Below are positions 37,700-51,099 of a stretch of 64,000 bases of DNA, piece by piece. The notes under the pieces were generated by a model, which was not told where the DNA came from, did no database searches, and worked only from the letters and a program-made list of their open reading frames with translations. Position 1 is the first letter of the stretch. Each line of letters starts with the position of its first letter. Both the position numbers and the translations under genes were made by a program. The stretch is from Motacilla alba alba (lineage: Eukaryota; Chordata; Aves; Passeriformes; Motacillidae). Location of the stretch: assembly GCF_015832195.1 (NCBI RefSeq), contig NC_052017.1:89492429-89556428 (forward strand), read 5' to 3'.

Positions 37700-40600
37700 G
37701 ATGTCTTTAGAGTGATTATTTCTTCAGTGGGGTTTTAAAAACATATCAAACTTTCCATTACTATTTTTTGATGGGGCAGGTCTTCAAAGTCCTGAAATGT
37801 CAAGTCAGTATTTTTTGTGGGTTTTTAAAATATTTTTTCTTGCCCCAGGAAAACCTCTGTGTACTGCTAAAGCAGTGCCAAAGCTGCTTGAGCTCCAATT
37901 TACCCTCTAGTTGCCAAGAAGATATTTGAGGTGAACCAGCATCATGAACTGAGAGAGACACCATCTCTCAAAAAAACTACCACCTCAGCATAAGTAAGCT
38001 AATCAATAAGTTAATGGCATGAATCAATGAAAAAGATTTGGGAGAGATCTTAATTAAAGAAACAACTGCTGATACAAATTATGTTTCCAATGTATTGATG
38101 TAGCAGAGGGCATGAGGTTGAACGGAGATGAGTGCTGATCAATGCCTTGGACATTTGCATTTCTTTTCATCAGAAGCCATCTCTCTTCATCCTTAGGCAT
38201 ACAGGCACGCACATATGCAGACGCACATCACTACCACCAGCACCTCAGAAGGGCTTTGGTTTCTTTGTCTTTATTGATTCCTGTAGCGCTTTTCTGGAGG
38301 CTACTGTGGCTGCTTCACTTTACAAGGTGAAATGAAGGTCTCCACAGACTAGATGATGCTCATCCCTTCAGACCTTCCTGGATACCATCTCAATACCCTA
38401 AACCAGTAAGAAGTGCTTTGCCTCAGTGTGAACATCATGACTTACACGTTGTAATGTACAGATGTAATAAGGAAGTGCAAGTGTAACTTTGGCAAGCTAT
38501 AGTTGCACAAAAAATAATGACAATATTCCCTAACACAAAGGGACAAGCATGTGTGTGTGTGCATGTGCATGCCTTCAAGAGATACACAGAAAAACAGACG
38601 GACAAAGAGAGAGAGAGAGATTGTAAGAGAGCATTCTCCAGTGGCTGAACTGCACAAACATCCAAAGTCAATAGCTGGTTTCCCCAAGTGATTAAATCTG
38701 AGACACAGTTTAAAGAGACATCAATCTGTGATGTCAGCAATGCTCAACATATAGCTAATGGAGCTTCAAAAGATCAATATTCAAACCTGACTTTTTTTCA
38801 TGCCAGAAACTCACACCACTGTGACATCGCTTGCTAGATGCAAAGGAGAACTTATTTTATCTCTGCTATTCATATTTTTATTACATCAGGTGTTAGTGTG
38901 CCTGTTTTTCTTTTTTTTTTCTTTTTTTTTTTTTTTTTAATTTGGGATGGGATGAAGCTTTATTCCCTAAAATGCAAAAAAGTAATTTAAACTTTTGCTC
39001 AGCTGGTAGCCATGTAATCCATCTTATTTTGCTGTCAGGTTGTATAATGAAGTCAAAAGCAATCCTAAACTGGTGACATAATAATCTAATGCTGTGTAGT
39101 AATGATTATGCTGGATCCAAAAATATGTTTTCACTGCATACTAAAATTGAAGAAATAGAGAAATTTCAATTATCATCATCATAGTAGTATCCCAAGGCAA
39201 CAATAATAAAAATATCTGATGGGAGAAGAAAGAACTACATTTTTAGCTACTTAAATCATAACCAAGACTCGGTCAAAAGGCTGAAAAAAATGAATAGACT
39301 GAAAAGTATCTTTCAATAAAATACCAGTTTCCTGTGGTTGAATTGCTGGGTGTTTCATTAGATGCATTTAAGAGGTCATAGGAAAAGCAGAGGAATCTAA
39401 AAGATTGAAGTCATTAGCAATACCAATATTATCACTGTTCTAAAATAACATCCTATGTAGACCTAAACTCTAGCATGCATCACATTTATTAGAGAATGAT
39501 TCTATTGACACATTGCAGTATATGTAAACTGGCTGAATATGTGGTAAAATGATTTAAATATTAAGTGAGCTCATTCTTCCAAACGTTATTTCAAAGACTG
39601 GTAGAATTGGAACCCCACTCTAATCAGGCTTTCCCATTTCCTTCTCCCACAAGAAATAAAAGAAAAACAAAACCAAGTCAAATTAAGTTGTTAAATGGTT
39701 TAAGGATTTGATATCTTTTGCTGTTAATTTAAAAGGCTGAGCTGCAGCTCATTTCTTTTCATCTTTATAGCAAAGCAGAGAGTGACCCCAAGGGTCAGTG
39801 AGGATTATCTCTGTGTCTTTCCATTCCATCTTACGTTATTAGTTTACACTGCAAATGAGAAACTGATGTCAGAAATATGCCAAACATTATTTATAAATAT
39901 AGAAAAAGTCAGGGTGAAGTATGATAGGTCTGTGGCTTAGCATGTAAAGGTCTCAACAGCAATTAGTAATTAAGATACATCCACTGTAAGGTGGAACCTC
40001 TCATCTGAAGAACAGAAAATATTTTTTTGGAATGTTGGTAATTTGCATGAAATACAACCCTGAAATGTTAAATGGTAAGCATGAAATGTATCAGAAATCC
40101 TATAATTAGAAAAAAAAATATTAGAACAGGTCTTAAGGTAAAGAGAGGTACTGAAGTCATTTCTAGTCTTAAGTTGACTGAAATTTATTAGGAAGTTACT
40201 TTAAATTTTTCCATATACTTAGTTTGATTGATCTTAAAATAGTGATTTTTTTTGCATTTTTTTTTATAATTAAGAGTTTTAATTGTACCAAAGTATTATA
40301 AATGGTGTATATAAAAAGAGGTGAACTTTCTCCATTAATGAAAAGCCATACTAGTCTTTTGAGAACTTTTAGTTAATTAGCATTAGGACAAATGCCATAT
40401 GATAAAACATTGCATTTTTACATTATCACTGAGGAGTAGAAACTACTCCTTATATTAATCATAGGAAGAACAATTAAAAAAAAACCAAGGCAGAATTTAA
40501 GATTCAAAATACTTCAAGTAGAAATTTGCAGCTAAGAAAGTGTGAGGGCAAAATAGCTAATAGGCAATGATATTTGGGGAGAAGAAATTGCTCTGTCATA

Positions 40601-43470
40601 TAAAAATCCACTGAAATTTTAAAATGTTATTTGAAATCTTGTGCCTTTGTGTCAGAGGCTTTATATAAAAGATGTGCATTCTTTTTTTCATGCTCATCAC
40701 AAGACAAAAAGATGTAAAATACAACAAATATGCTATGTTTAGGTGATATTGCTCTATACTACATTGCACTAATAAATCAGAAACAATGAAGGTTATACAT
40801 TTGAATAGAGATGCTCCATTTGTAGCACATCATACTTTTTAACCCAGCCTCTAATGAAGTCAGAAGTTAATGAAGTGCTGTGGCACAGAGGACGCATGTG
40901 TACACACATTCTCACAAGGGCTGATCATTAAGGCTAATCAGTAAGTCAGGGATGTCATATACCCCTCCTTTGTTAAAGCAAAGAAACATGATGTTCTGAC
41001 CATTACCACCAGAAAATAATAAAAAACCAAAAAAATAAAAAGAAGAAACAGATATCTCTGGCCAATGAAGTGACCAGGTCATTAATTCAAATTTCATTTC
41101 AGTGTGTTTCTCTCATGACCCCCATCTCCCGCCTAGATCAACCTGCACACAGAAAGAGTAACAGGTGTCTGTAGCATAACAGACTAGAAACTCTTGTTAT
41201 GCTTTAAATACCATCTTGTGGAGCACTGAGTGTATTATGTTCACAGAAATAATGTCTAACTTTGTAGATTTGTAAATTAATTTTGCTTTTACTTTGTTGT
41301 AATGATTCATTCTCTCCCCTTTCCTGTCTAGATATGTTATCTCTAGGTCCCTGCACTGTAAACCAAGGAAAATCAAATAATCTATGTTCAGAAGTTCCAG
41401 GGATAAGAATGATCAGCTGGGAATGGGGACAGGGAGACAGAATTTCTTCACTCAGCTATGCTGCCAAAGCCAATGGCTCATGGCATTATACCTCAGGTAT
41501 TCCTGGGTGATTCAATGGACACTGCTCTTCCCAGCAAGGTTACAGATCCTCTGAACTTTTAGGATAATTTTATAAAATCAAGTAGTCCAGTTTTATTTGA
41601 CAACACTACTACAAAGAAGTCAAGGCAGACATAAAGCATTGAAATTAATAAAATAAAGTAGTTTAGTTTTGTTTTGTTTTCCAATAAAAACCCATGGGAG
41701 CAGGTAAAAAGAGATAAAAAAAGACAAGTGTGTTTGAGCTTAGAGGATTCTCTGATGTCCAGTAGGAATTCACTAGGTAATTTCACTTGGAGAGTGTGAC
41801 AATAAGCAAAGATGAACACTATTCAAATTGTAAAATGGATTTTAGCCTGAGATACTATAAAATTAATTGGCAGAGACATAAGTGAGGACTGGCAGAAGGA
41901 GGCAGTGGGTCATCAGTATCTCAGCATTTAACTTTCAGGTGTCTCTTCACAAAGTTCCAAGTGTGTTCATTAAACCCAAAGGTCATGTATACTGTCCAAA
42001 GGAAAATATGTTTAAATCTCCAGCATGTAACTCTAGTATGTGTTGCTTTAGTCTTTGAAGCTCCTACTTCTTTGCAAACCAGACTGTAACTCTTCCCCAT
42101 AGTCAGAGAAAGCAGAGCTAGTAGAATCTTGAAGTGTTGTTTGTTTGGGTCATCTCCTAGCCAAAGCAATCCCAAAAAGCTTGGGGTGATTGATAAAGAA
42201 AGAATTTGCTCTTTATGTGAACACAAGCTTCCTGGCCCTTCAAGATGCCTAATGAAAATTGCTGGATTAAATGTCTACAAGGAGATGGTGGCACAAGCAA
42301 TTTGCTCTGACAGAAAAGTTTCATCCAAAGCTCAGGATATAAAGATGCACAGAATTAAAACAGTTTCTGGAAGATCACATTTCAAATGGACCGTATTATG
42401 ACTTAACTATCATATCAAGAAAAGTAATGAGGGCTCTTATGTTAGGCTATAAGTACATCCAAATTTGCTAGGAGAACTTGGCTTCTTGCCTCATTCATTA
42501 TGTCACAGAGAATACCATAAGCACCTATGGCACCTCTGTGTGTCACAGTGTCTTTTACATGGCAAGAAGACTTCTAGGAAAGTTTTCACGGATCTTCTTG
42601 TATCTAACATTACAATGCAATTTTTCTCAGTGTACTAATGTTTTAAATAAAAAATAGTTATTTAAAATGAAAAAAATGGTGATTCAAAATGAAAAAAAAA
42701 TCACAGTACTACATTTCAAACTGATTAAGCTCTTATCTAGTCAAACTAATGAATTTTTGAAATTTTTTTATCAGTTTAATTATTGGAATCAAACCTAGAT
42801 CAATAAGTATTAGCAGCTGGTTGAAAAGCAGCTAGCTATCAACTAATAAAACAAAGCACTGTGGAGCAAGACTAAAAACAGTAAGTTTGAAACCATGCAC
42901 GACAACCGCTCAACACACAGAATGATATTCACTTTGCTTTTCACTGCACTGCACAGAAAAGAACATACAGATTGTTGTTCACACCTGTATTCACTTCCCC
43001 ATACAGTATAGTCCTCAGAAAACTACTGAACTGATTTAACATGTTGTAAGGCTTTTCCTGTGTGAATCTGTTTGCGAGTTGTGAGCTGGGTGTATTGATT
43101 AATGCAAGAAATTCAGATTAGATGCTGTTATGCTATTAAACCATTAAGCCTTTGCAGGACTTGAATCCTTTCCAGACAGCATTTAGGCACACTTCAGAGG
43201 ACTGAATAATTCAGAAAATGTTACCAAGAGTCAGTATGGATGATGCTACTTTGCTTTTTTAAGATTATGAGACTTCAACCATATGGATATGAGCTGTTCT
43301 CTGTCACATGCCCCTGAGGATCAGAGGACAGACACCCAATCATTTTATTTACAAGCACAGACACAGCCCTTTATGACAATACTAAATTTAGAAATGAAAA
43401 CAAAATATCATCCCCTTCTAAAGTGGGTCTGACTCCTCTTCATTTTGCTCATTGGCAAGTGTCTGTTTCA
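37700..43470. other. Gene-free AT-rich DNA with simple repeats
   Basis: No gene recognised. It holds a TG-rich stretch at 38548-38572, GA dinucleotides at 38606-38620 and long T-runs at 38911-38920 and 38922-38938. Perfect octamer words ATTTGCAT occur at 38153-38160 and 40041-40048. Segments 39000-39120 and 39700-39910 have CNE-like texture but no decisive motif. Frames at 41283-41510 and 42129-42401 (plus) are unrecognised. Confidence 0.65.
38548..38620. repeat. TG and GA microsatellites
   Basis: A short CATGTGTGTGTGTGCATGTGCATGC tract at 38548-38572 and an eight-unit GA run at 38606-38620 lie 33 bp apart. They account for part of the leucine/serine/cysteine-rich minus frames in the same place. 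Confidence 0.9.
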
Positions 43471-43471
43471 G

Positions 43472-43525
43472 AATCCCTTTACCGCCAGTGAGAAAGTGAC
43501 TGAGAAGCTGCCTAGTGGTCACCAG
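43472..43525 (+). other. Possible 54-bp exon (speculative)
   Basis: Flanked by an acceptor-like GTGTCTGTTTCAG (ending 43471) and a strong donor CAG|GTAAGC (43526). The 54 bp are a whole number of codons and open only in the first frame, reading NPFTASEKVTEKLPSGHQ; the other two frames contain TGA. The length and phase would suit an in-frame cassette exon. I do not recognise the peptide, and no neighbouring exons are visible, so a cryptic splice-site pair is quite likely. Confidence 0.18.
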
Positions 43526-43529
43526 GTAA

Positions 43530-46140
43530 GCCTTGTGCATTTGCCTGTTTGTCCCTGCAATTCTCGTTCTGTAAAATCACTTCTCTTCTGGTCTATCACA
43601 GACTGAAGAAAAAGACAAATCCTAATTTTGCTTTTAAGGATAGATAGGGTCTTACCTGAGGTCTTTATGAACTTGTTAGAGGATGCTGTATTTTTATGTC
43701 AGGAATGCTCCAGAAAATGATCCATGCAACAAAATTCTACTTGTCAATAAAATGTAGAACACAAAGACGTATGTGGCTATTGCTTGTTTAATTAAATGCA
43801 TAAGATACTGCCTTATTTTCTCAGTAGAACAGTGATCTAAGGTGAAATTCTACTCAATTACATGCTCCAGTAAAATAGAGCAGCAACAATAAAAGACAGT
43901 TTCTACTTAAATACACCCAAACCAAAATCATACAAAATGGCAATAAAACAATGTTGATACCAGACCAGCAGGTATTTAAATTTTGAACCACAGAAGTCAC
44001 AATTTTTTTCCCTGAACTCATTTAAATATTCTAAATGTCATAAACATAAGTCCACACCTCTTCAATTAAATAAATATATGTATTGTTTTCAGAGAGCAGT
44101 CGAAACGTTTTATAACTACCACAAAATATTACATTACTGGAACACTATGTGGTTTTTTTAGCACTTATTTTTGGAACATGACAGAATTTTGTTTACAAAA
44201 ATTAATTCCATTTAAAAAAAAGTATGACTATTTTTTTAAATTAGTATCTCAGGGTCATCGGATTTTGCTTTTGTTTTGAAGGATGTAACACTTTTATTAA
44301 AAGAAAAAGTAATCAGCTCCAAATAATGTATCATCATATCAAACTTTCAGGGCACAAAAAATACAGTTCTTACTGAAACTGCTCAAACTCCAAAGCTGAG
44401 TCACTTGAACATGACAGAGGTGCAAAACAGAACTTTAAACACCTGTGTTTCCTGTAGCAATTCTCAAGGAAAAAGTTGCATTCTGACTCTGAGAGTCTTA
44501 GAAACATTTGATTAAGATATTTACGAGTCCCTCCCTCCTGTCTACCAGAGAATAGTACAGCTAAAGGTCTGGGCATGCAGAAGGGATACCTGGAGTTATA
44601 TAAAATAACTCTTTCTTGTTTTTACATCTCACTCCTCATTTCATGATGATATCTTTTACAGTATGAAGAAAAAAAATGATATATGAAATACTACTCTATA
44701 GAATAAATATATTTCTCAAAATAGAGGAGTTGTTTTAAGCAACTTATATGCGTAGCCATTATGATCTTTTCTTTCCTAAATTAACATCTTTTGGGTCTGA
44801 TTTTATTGGAAACAGTGTGAGGACATTTTGCATGGCAAATTTTATTAAACTCCATGCCTTGAAAATGTTCGTATTTTTTGAAGTATGGGAAAAAATATTC
44901 TCCTTCTCTCCCTCTACAGAAAACCATCTATAATGATGACCTGAATGATTAAACAACATATATTCAGGGAGTATGGATTTTGAAACATTATTCTCTATTA
45001 TATTGGAGGCATTCTATGACTTTCCATGTAACATTATTTATTCAGAGTATTAAGAGAAAAATTACAAGGTAGTCTACCTTTTATCTTTTTGGCACCTAAA
45101 GTGTGTCCAGTTAGGAGAAAGACCAATTGGTTTTATGATTTATCAGCCTCTGCATTTCAGTCACATGTCCACAAGACAATAGCATGACTTGAAATTTGCA
45201 CAAGCTGTCTATATATTATGCTGCTGTGAGTAAATTTATATCTTAGGAAAGTATATACTCCTACTTGCATTTAAAACAGAGACAAAACTCATATTGATTT
45301 CCATGAGAAACAAACTTGGATCAATGACTAAGATTTTCAATACCTAAATTTAAGTTCCTAAAACAAATAATCAGTCATATAAAGAAACTTTCTGATTTTC
45401 AGAACTACAGAGTTCCAAAAACCACCTGTTGAGATTTAGGGTTTTGTGAGCTCTTTTTAAGTAAAATAGGTCATTTATTGGTGTATTTAGGGGTAGACTT
45501 TAAGGATCTAAATTTAGGCTCCGATTTTAAAAATTCTTGGCCTAGAAGTTTTGGAGATATTTTGTTTTACACATTATTGACACAGTAGTTCAGGAGGTGA
45601 GATGAATATTATAACCTACATTACAGCCCTAGTTCTCTACAATTTTTTTTTCAATTGTATCTGCAAAATTGTGGCTGGTTTTAGTACAAGTTATTCAGAT
45701 CATAATTCTACAATAAATTAGTAAAAATGATGATGTTTTTCCATATTAAAAAACAAATTTTATTACTTCAACTATACCAGCTTTTATCCCTGCACATGCT
45801 CTGAAGAGTTTTGCTCCTCTAGTGTTCCCGTAAATGTATATCATTGCTCACAGGCTACATTCTTTACACATACACCTCACTCTTTATATTTAAATTAATA
45901 TTAATATTGAAAACCGTATTGGGATTGATACACACAGAGAAAAGTATAAGAATTTTATGGAAAATGTGTAGCACTAATATATATCATTATATTCTGTAAA
46001 AGATTCTCCTTCCTGTCTTTCAGGTGGAAAATCTTAAAGAATCAAAAAGAAGTAAAACTGTATACAAATATAGACCAGAAATAGCTTGAAAATATAAAAT
46101 TATGAGGTACTTTAGTGAAAGTATGTGCATGTTTGGACAA
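43530..46140. other. Gene-free AT-rich DNA
   Basis: Nothing supportable beyond AT-rich unique sequence. Short frames (44370-44576 minus, 44748-44933 plus) are unremarkable. Confidence 0.7.
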
Positions 46141-46142
46141 GT

Positions 46143-46830
46143 CACAGAATAACAGAATCAGCTGAAAGAGACCCTCGAGGATCGTCGAGGAACTCCTGAC
46201 CCTGCACAGGACACCCCAAGAGTCACACCATGTGCCCAAGAGCATTGTCCAAACACTTCTTGAACTCTGTCAGGCTGGTGCTGTGACCACTCCCCTGGGG
46301 AGCCTCTTATACTGCCCAACCATGCCCTGAGGGAAGAACCTTTCCTGATATCCAACCTAAACCTTCCCAGGCCTAACTTCAGACCGTTCCCTCAGGTCCT
46401 GTCACTGGTCCTGTCACAGACAAGAGATCAGTGCCTGCTGCTCCTCTTTCCCTCACAAGAAAGTTGTAACTGCAATAAGATCTCTGCTCAGTCTCCTCTT
46501 CTCCTGAACAGAACAAGTGACCTCAGCTGCTCCTCATACAGCTTCCCTGCAAGGCCCTTCACCATCTTCATAGCCTTCCTTTGGACACTCTTTAATAGTT
46601 GAATAAGTCTAATAGTTCAATAGTAATATCTTTCTTATATTATGGTGCCAAAAACTGCCCCCAGCACTTGAGGAGAAGCTGCACTAGGGCAAAACTGGAG
46701 CAGGACAATCCCCTCCCTTGAGTAGCTGGTGATGCTGTGCCTGTCCCACCCCAGAACATACTGCTAACCTGCTGACTCACATTCAACTTTTGGTGAACCA
46801 GGATCCCCAGGTTCCTTTCTGCAGCATGGC
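46143..46830 (-). mobile_element. CR1-J-like LINE, antisense, with remnant of ORF2 C-terminus
   Basis: About 690 bp of a CR1 lying antisense. The plus strand starts CACAGAATAACAGAATCAGCTGAAAGAGACC and continues CCTGCACAGGACACCCCAAGAGTCACACCATGTGCCC ... GAACCTTTCCTGATATCCAACCTAAACC, then GCCCTTCACCATCTTCATAGCCTTCCTTTGGAC. It ends in the part that encodes the C-terminus of the CR1 ORF2 protein: in the minus frame (46640-46858) I read AAERNLGILVHQKLNVSQQ, matching the conserved SAAERDLGVLVDGKLNMSQQ motif downstream of the reverse transcriptase. A local duplication (TTTAATAGTTGAATAAG, then TCTAATAGTTCAATAG, 46591-46622) interrupts the copy. It is 5' truncated and inactive. Confidence 0.96.
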
Positions 46831-46834
46831 TTTT

Positions 46835-47735
46835 ATTATTAATTATAGAAATTTGCAATTATAAATATACAAATAAATGTGTTCCAGTTGCTGTCCTCAG
46901 ATTTTTAAATCTTTGCCTTCTGACTAGAAAATTTTCAAGCCAAATTTCTACATAGTGATGAGTTCAGCCATCTTTAAATATGAGGAATTGATTAGGGCGA
47001 GAATAAGAACCTGAGAGTCTGAGAACCTGTGTTCTGAGACACCATATTTTGGAAAAAATAAAAAAAAGGCTTTATTGTGAAGAACAGAGAAATGTGTAAA
47101 ATAGTACAGAATTTTATACTTCATGATCCCTCACATTTCATATTTTATTTGTAATAGCATTTTTAATGATGAGTCCTTATTTGTAGAGACATAGTTTGCA
47201 TATGCAGTAAGCTGGCTCTATTAATAAAGAATATATTGAATATTTGCAGCAAATGCACAATTTTTAATATGTATTATGATGTTTGATTTCTTAATAGCAA
47301 ATGGAGAATGTGTATATGGTAAGACAATATTCAAGAGAAAAATATGGACTGCTTTAGCTGAGAAACATTTCATACTCCAAGTATCTGTATCCCAAACTCA
47401 AGTTGAATTCCAACAGTGATATTTCATATTCCTTTTCATAGTCAGGTGGTGACTTTGCAATTCTCTTATGACAGAAGGATAGCTGAAGTTTCTTTTTACC
47501 AGAACTATTTAAAACCAGTGAGGAAGTGGGCTCTTCTGGTTGCTCCATAACATTGAAGTACAAATGTTCAAATGTAGATCAAGTCTATCAGAAACACTTG
47601 GGTCTGAAAATACTTTTTGATGAAAAAAAAGTTCTTTAGAAAAATTTAATTCATCAAAGAAAAATCATCACCAGTTTATTGTTTGGTTTCAGCTGCTGAA
47701 AATGTGAATTCAGTCTTAAGGTTGGACTGGTGAGT
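46835..47735. other. Gene-free AT-rich DNA
   Basis: AT-rich unique sequence between two CR1 copies of opposite orientation. The minus frame at 47354-47563 has no recognisable domain. Confidence 0.7.
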
Positions 47736-47737
47736 GA

Positions 47738-47866
47738 CTGATGAGATTGTGGAGCCTTCACTCACAGAATTTGGCTAGACACAGCCCTGAGACACCCCGT
47801 CCACGTTGACCCTTAGGCAACCTCCAGAGGTCCTTTGAAATCTAATTTATTCTGTGATTCTGCGAC
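47738..47866 (+). mobile_element. Diverged CR1 LINE 3' fragment
   Basis: TGATGAGATTGTGGAGCCTTCACTCACAG, TGGCTAGACACAGCCCTGAG, and CCTCCAGAGGTCCTTTGAAATCTAATTTATTCTGTGATTCTGCGAC follow the order of the CR1 end that reads GATGAGGTTGTGGAGTCTCC ... CTGGACACAGTCCTGGG ... CTCCAGAGGTCCCTTCCAACC ... ATTCTGTGATTCTGTGA. It is shorter and more diverged than the other copies. Confidence 0.78.
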
Positions 47867-47869
47867 TAC

Positions 47870-50160
47870 TCTTTCTCTCTTCAATATCAAAATATAATTT
47901 CTAACTAATTATAGAGAAATTTGCAAAATTTATGTATTTTCTGAATATGCTGTAGATTATGGATCCAGCTATTTCTTTGATGTCTTTGCTCCATACAACC
48001 AGAAAATAAATAATATCTCTGGTAACGCTTTGAAGGTTTTTCTCTTCTGAAGAGAAACTGCTTTATGAGACTCTCTGGACAAACTTCTCTGAGGAGAGCA
48101 GAGACTAAATAAACAGCCTAAAGCAGCAATCAACTGAATCAACAAACTAATGGCAGTAATCAGTTCCCACAAGGACATTTCTTCTATAGCACAAGGGATA
48201 CTTAGATATGTAAAGATAATGAAAAGGAAGACTCAGCATTTAGCACAGACTCCTGAGTAATACTTTCACTGAAAAACAGCAGAGTCATTGCCATATGAGA
48301 ATGGACTACACCCGCTAAATATATTTAAAATCCCTACACTGATAGGAGTATTTCATATTCTTCCTGTTTTCTACATCTCTGAAATAAGACAACAAGACTT
48401 CCAGAGAGCTGTGCCATGCCTTGGGCTCAAATACTGTGCCGTGCTTTGGAGTCCAGAACAAAAGTTCATTAACACAGCTTAGCCAAACCTATGTATGACA
48501 GCTGACCTTTGGAAACCCCATAGGTATTCCTAGACCACCAAAAATGTGAGATCTGACAATTTCATGTGTGTTTCTCTCAACAATTTTTTAGCTAATATAT
48601 CTCATATTTGCCACAGGTTGGTTGGGTATGTTGACAATTGCAATTATTATTTATCTATTAATTAAACTCATAGATATGTCTGAATTCTTAAAGCAGAGAA
48701 CAAGGACTCAAGGACTCAAGCAGGAGCCAGCCATAACCTTGGGTTGAGTGTTTTGCAAAATCACGTGGTTCCTACTTTATTTCTGTAACTTGAAATTGTG
48801 GCTAGTAGGATATATTTTTTTCCTGCCACTGGTGAATTTCAAAAGATGGTGCTTTTTTTCACTTTTTAAACTGTCTGGAAGTTGGAGTTGTTTACAGCTA
48901 CCTTCTTATAATTTGACTAGAGCAGCATTTCCTGCTTAGGCTTTAAGGAGTGTTTGCTTTATCCACCTTCATGTGTGTCTCCCTTTACACTAAATGCTTC
49001 CATCCTGGCGGAGAGAGTTTCCAAACATTCATGTTTGGAAAAAACAAAAACAAAAACAAATGGAACCTATGCTAATATTACGGACATATTTTCACATGTA
49101 GTCCAACCCATTCAATTGCTTTTCAGTCAATGAGTAAGTAAATCACCAGATGTATCACTAGGCTTCCAGGTATTGATTTGCTTGCTAACTTAACCCACAG
49201 TAAATGAAGGTTGGCCTTGAGCTGGAGATCAGGGACTATTTTTTCTGTACATCTCTAGAGTCAAGATCCATTCTTCAGCCATTAAAATGTAAGTGTAAAA
49301 TAAGGTAGTAAAGAGTAAGAAAATATAAAATAAATAAATACATACATGTAATGGAAGCATACGAAGGACAACATTGAGGCAACCCAAAACCTGTAATCCC
49401 ATAGGAGGCTGTGGATACTTGTATACTTTTTGTGCCTCGTATTGCAGTTTTTGCTGATGGAAAACTACCATCAACATTAGATCAAGCCTTATAATGGCAC
49501 CACATTCTAAGTGCTTAATTTGAGAGTCCTCTGGAGTCCCAATTCAGAGGTCACCCCTGCCATTTCAAAGGAGAATGCTGCAGGGACATCAAATAGAGAA
49601 TCCATTCCCAGCAACAAATATTTAATGCATTCTACTAGTTTGTGTTTAATGTGTATCTGTAGCCTACAGAATTTTAAAATAAAACAAAACCATGCACTAC
49701 ACTTTTGGAAACAGAAAGTTATTCATATTCTTTTCCCTGTAATTTTTCTGGCCTTCAGATGCTGGCAGCTGAGAAACATGTACCGCTCCTTTCAGCTGCA
49801 TAGCTCTCCTTCTAGCGATTAATTACTTAGATACTTCGGAATAAATAGGATGTAAAGAAATACCTAACAAAAGCCTAATGCATCTCCAATGATGGAACCC
49901 TGTGCTATGCCTGAGATGAATATCCTTTTCAATTTTTTTTTTTGAAAGACAAGCAGATTATTCAAAATTATGGCAATCAGATACTGGCAGAGAAGAAAAA
50001 TAGCGATATGCTGAACAGAAACCACTTAAATGCTGTGAGTCTTGATAATATAATATTTCCACAACTGTTTCTGTTTAAAACTAATAAAAATAAACATAAA
50101 ACATTCCCTTCTCCTCCTATCAAATTCATTACTTTGAGCGACAAAATGACAAAATGATTA
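47870..50160. other. Gene-free AT-rich DNA
   Basis: No repeat copy or gene recognised. The frame at 49511-49822 (103 codons, plus) has no known domain and is likely chance. A CAAAAA run lies at 49043-49060. Confidence 0.7.
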
Positions 50161-50500
50161 GCTGTTAATAAGGCCCTGGTTTAAAAGATTGACTGACATT
50201 GCATTACTCATTTAATTTCCGCTTCTCCTAGGTTTTTTTTTTTTCCTTCCTCCAAGCACAGAGGGAATTAATATTATCACATCAAAGGCCTCCCTCTAAA
50301 TGGGGGAGAAAAATCATTTAAAAGGACAGAGGCTGTGATTATTCAAACTAGGTTATTTGCACCTTGTATATATAACGATATCATGGTACAACTTCATTTT
50401 GTTCAAATTGCTGTCAGTCACTAATAGAAGAAATTTGCTTCCGTTTTATCAGTGCTATTGTGTTCAGTCAGATTTGTGGGTGTAGGACGGGGAGTTCAGG
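50160..50500. promoter_or_regulatory. Candidate conserved non-coding element
   Basis: Unique sequence dense in developmental-factor words: GTTAATAAGG, TTTAATTTCC, GGGAATTAATATTATC, TCF-like ACATCAAAGG (near 50280) and AACTTCATTTTGTTCAAATTG. A T-run lies at 50233-50244. No ORF or repeat is evident. The call rests on texture and motifs only. Confidence 0.25.
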
Positions 50501-51013
50501 CTGGGCATTAAACATGAAATCTGATAAGAGGGATATGAGGAACGGGGAGTAAGGAAGGTACAGAGCAAAGGAAGACTGATTGTGAATCCAACATTCACAA
50601 TGCAAATGCCTCCCCACCCCACCTTCCTTCATGATTTTCTTCCCTCTCTCTGCATGTTGTTTTTATTTAAAGACACAGATACAACCACACACTAAAGTGC
50701 AAGCATGAGCCTCTGTGGAATATGAGATTTAGCAATACAACTCTGTGCTCTGGTGATTTTATTTCCTTTCACTTTGATTCCTGACAGACAAATTATTCTA
50801 GGGATGATTTAACACCTAAAGATGTATGTCATATTCCATAAAATAGTTGTATCAGTGGGAAAAATTATGAGTGGCACAACCCCTGGCCTAGCAACATCCA
50901 ATGATCTATCAGCATTTAACTCTTGGCAGATTGAATTATTCCCCTCCCTAACTGTGACTGTGTTAGAGCTTGCATGACAAACAGTCCACTTGTCAAATAT
51001 TTATCCTTCCTCT

Positions 51014-51095
51014 TAAAAAAAAGAAAAGGAAAAAGGAAAGGGGTGGGGGGGGGGAGTAGTGGGGTAGAGGGAGAGGGAAAATATTAAAAAAAAAG
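51014..51095 (+). repeat. Purine-rich tract with G-quadruplex potential
   Basis: AAAAAAAAGAAAAGGAAAAAGGAAA leads into GGGG-T-GGGGGGGGGG-AGTAGT-GGGG-TAGA-GGG (about 51039-51071), then GAGAGGGAAAATATTAAAAAAAAAG. At least four G-runs of three or more with short loops on the plus strand satisfy the usual G-quadruplex pattern. It is the only such site I noticed in the window. Confidence 0.85.
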
Positions 51096-51099
51096 ATTG

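Noticed and set aside
46158..46858. Three minus-strand frames near 46 kb.
   Set aside because: They are parts of the antisense CR1 element, not independent genes.
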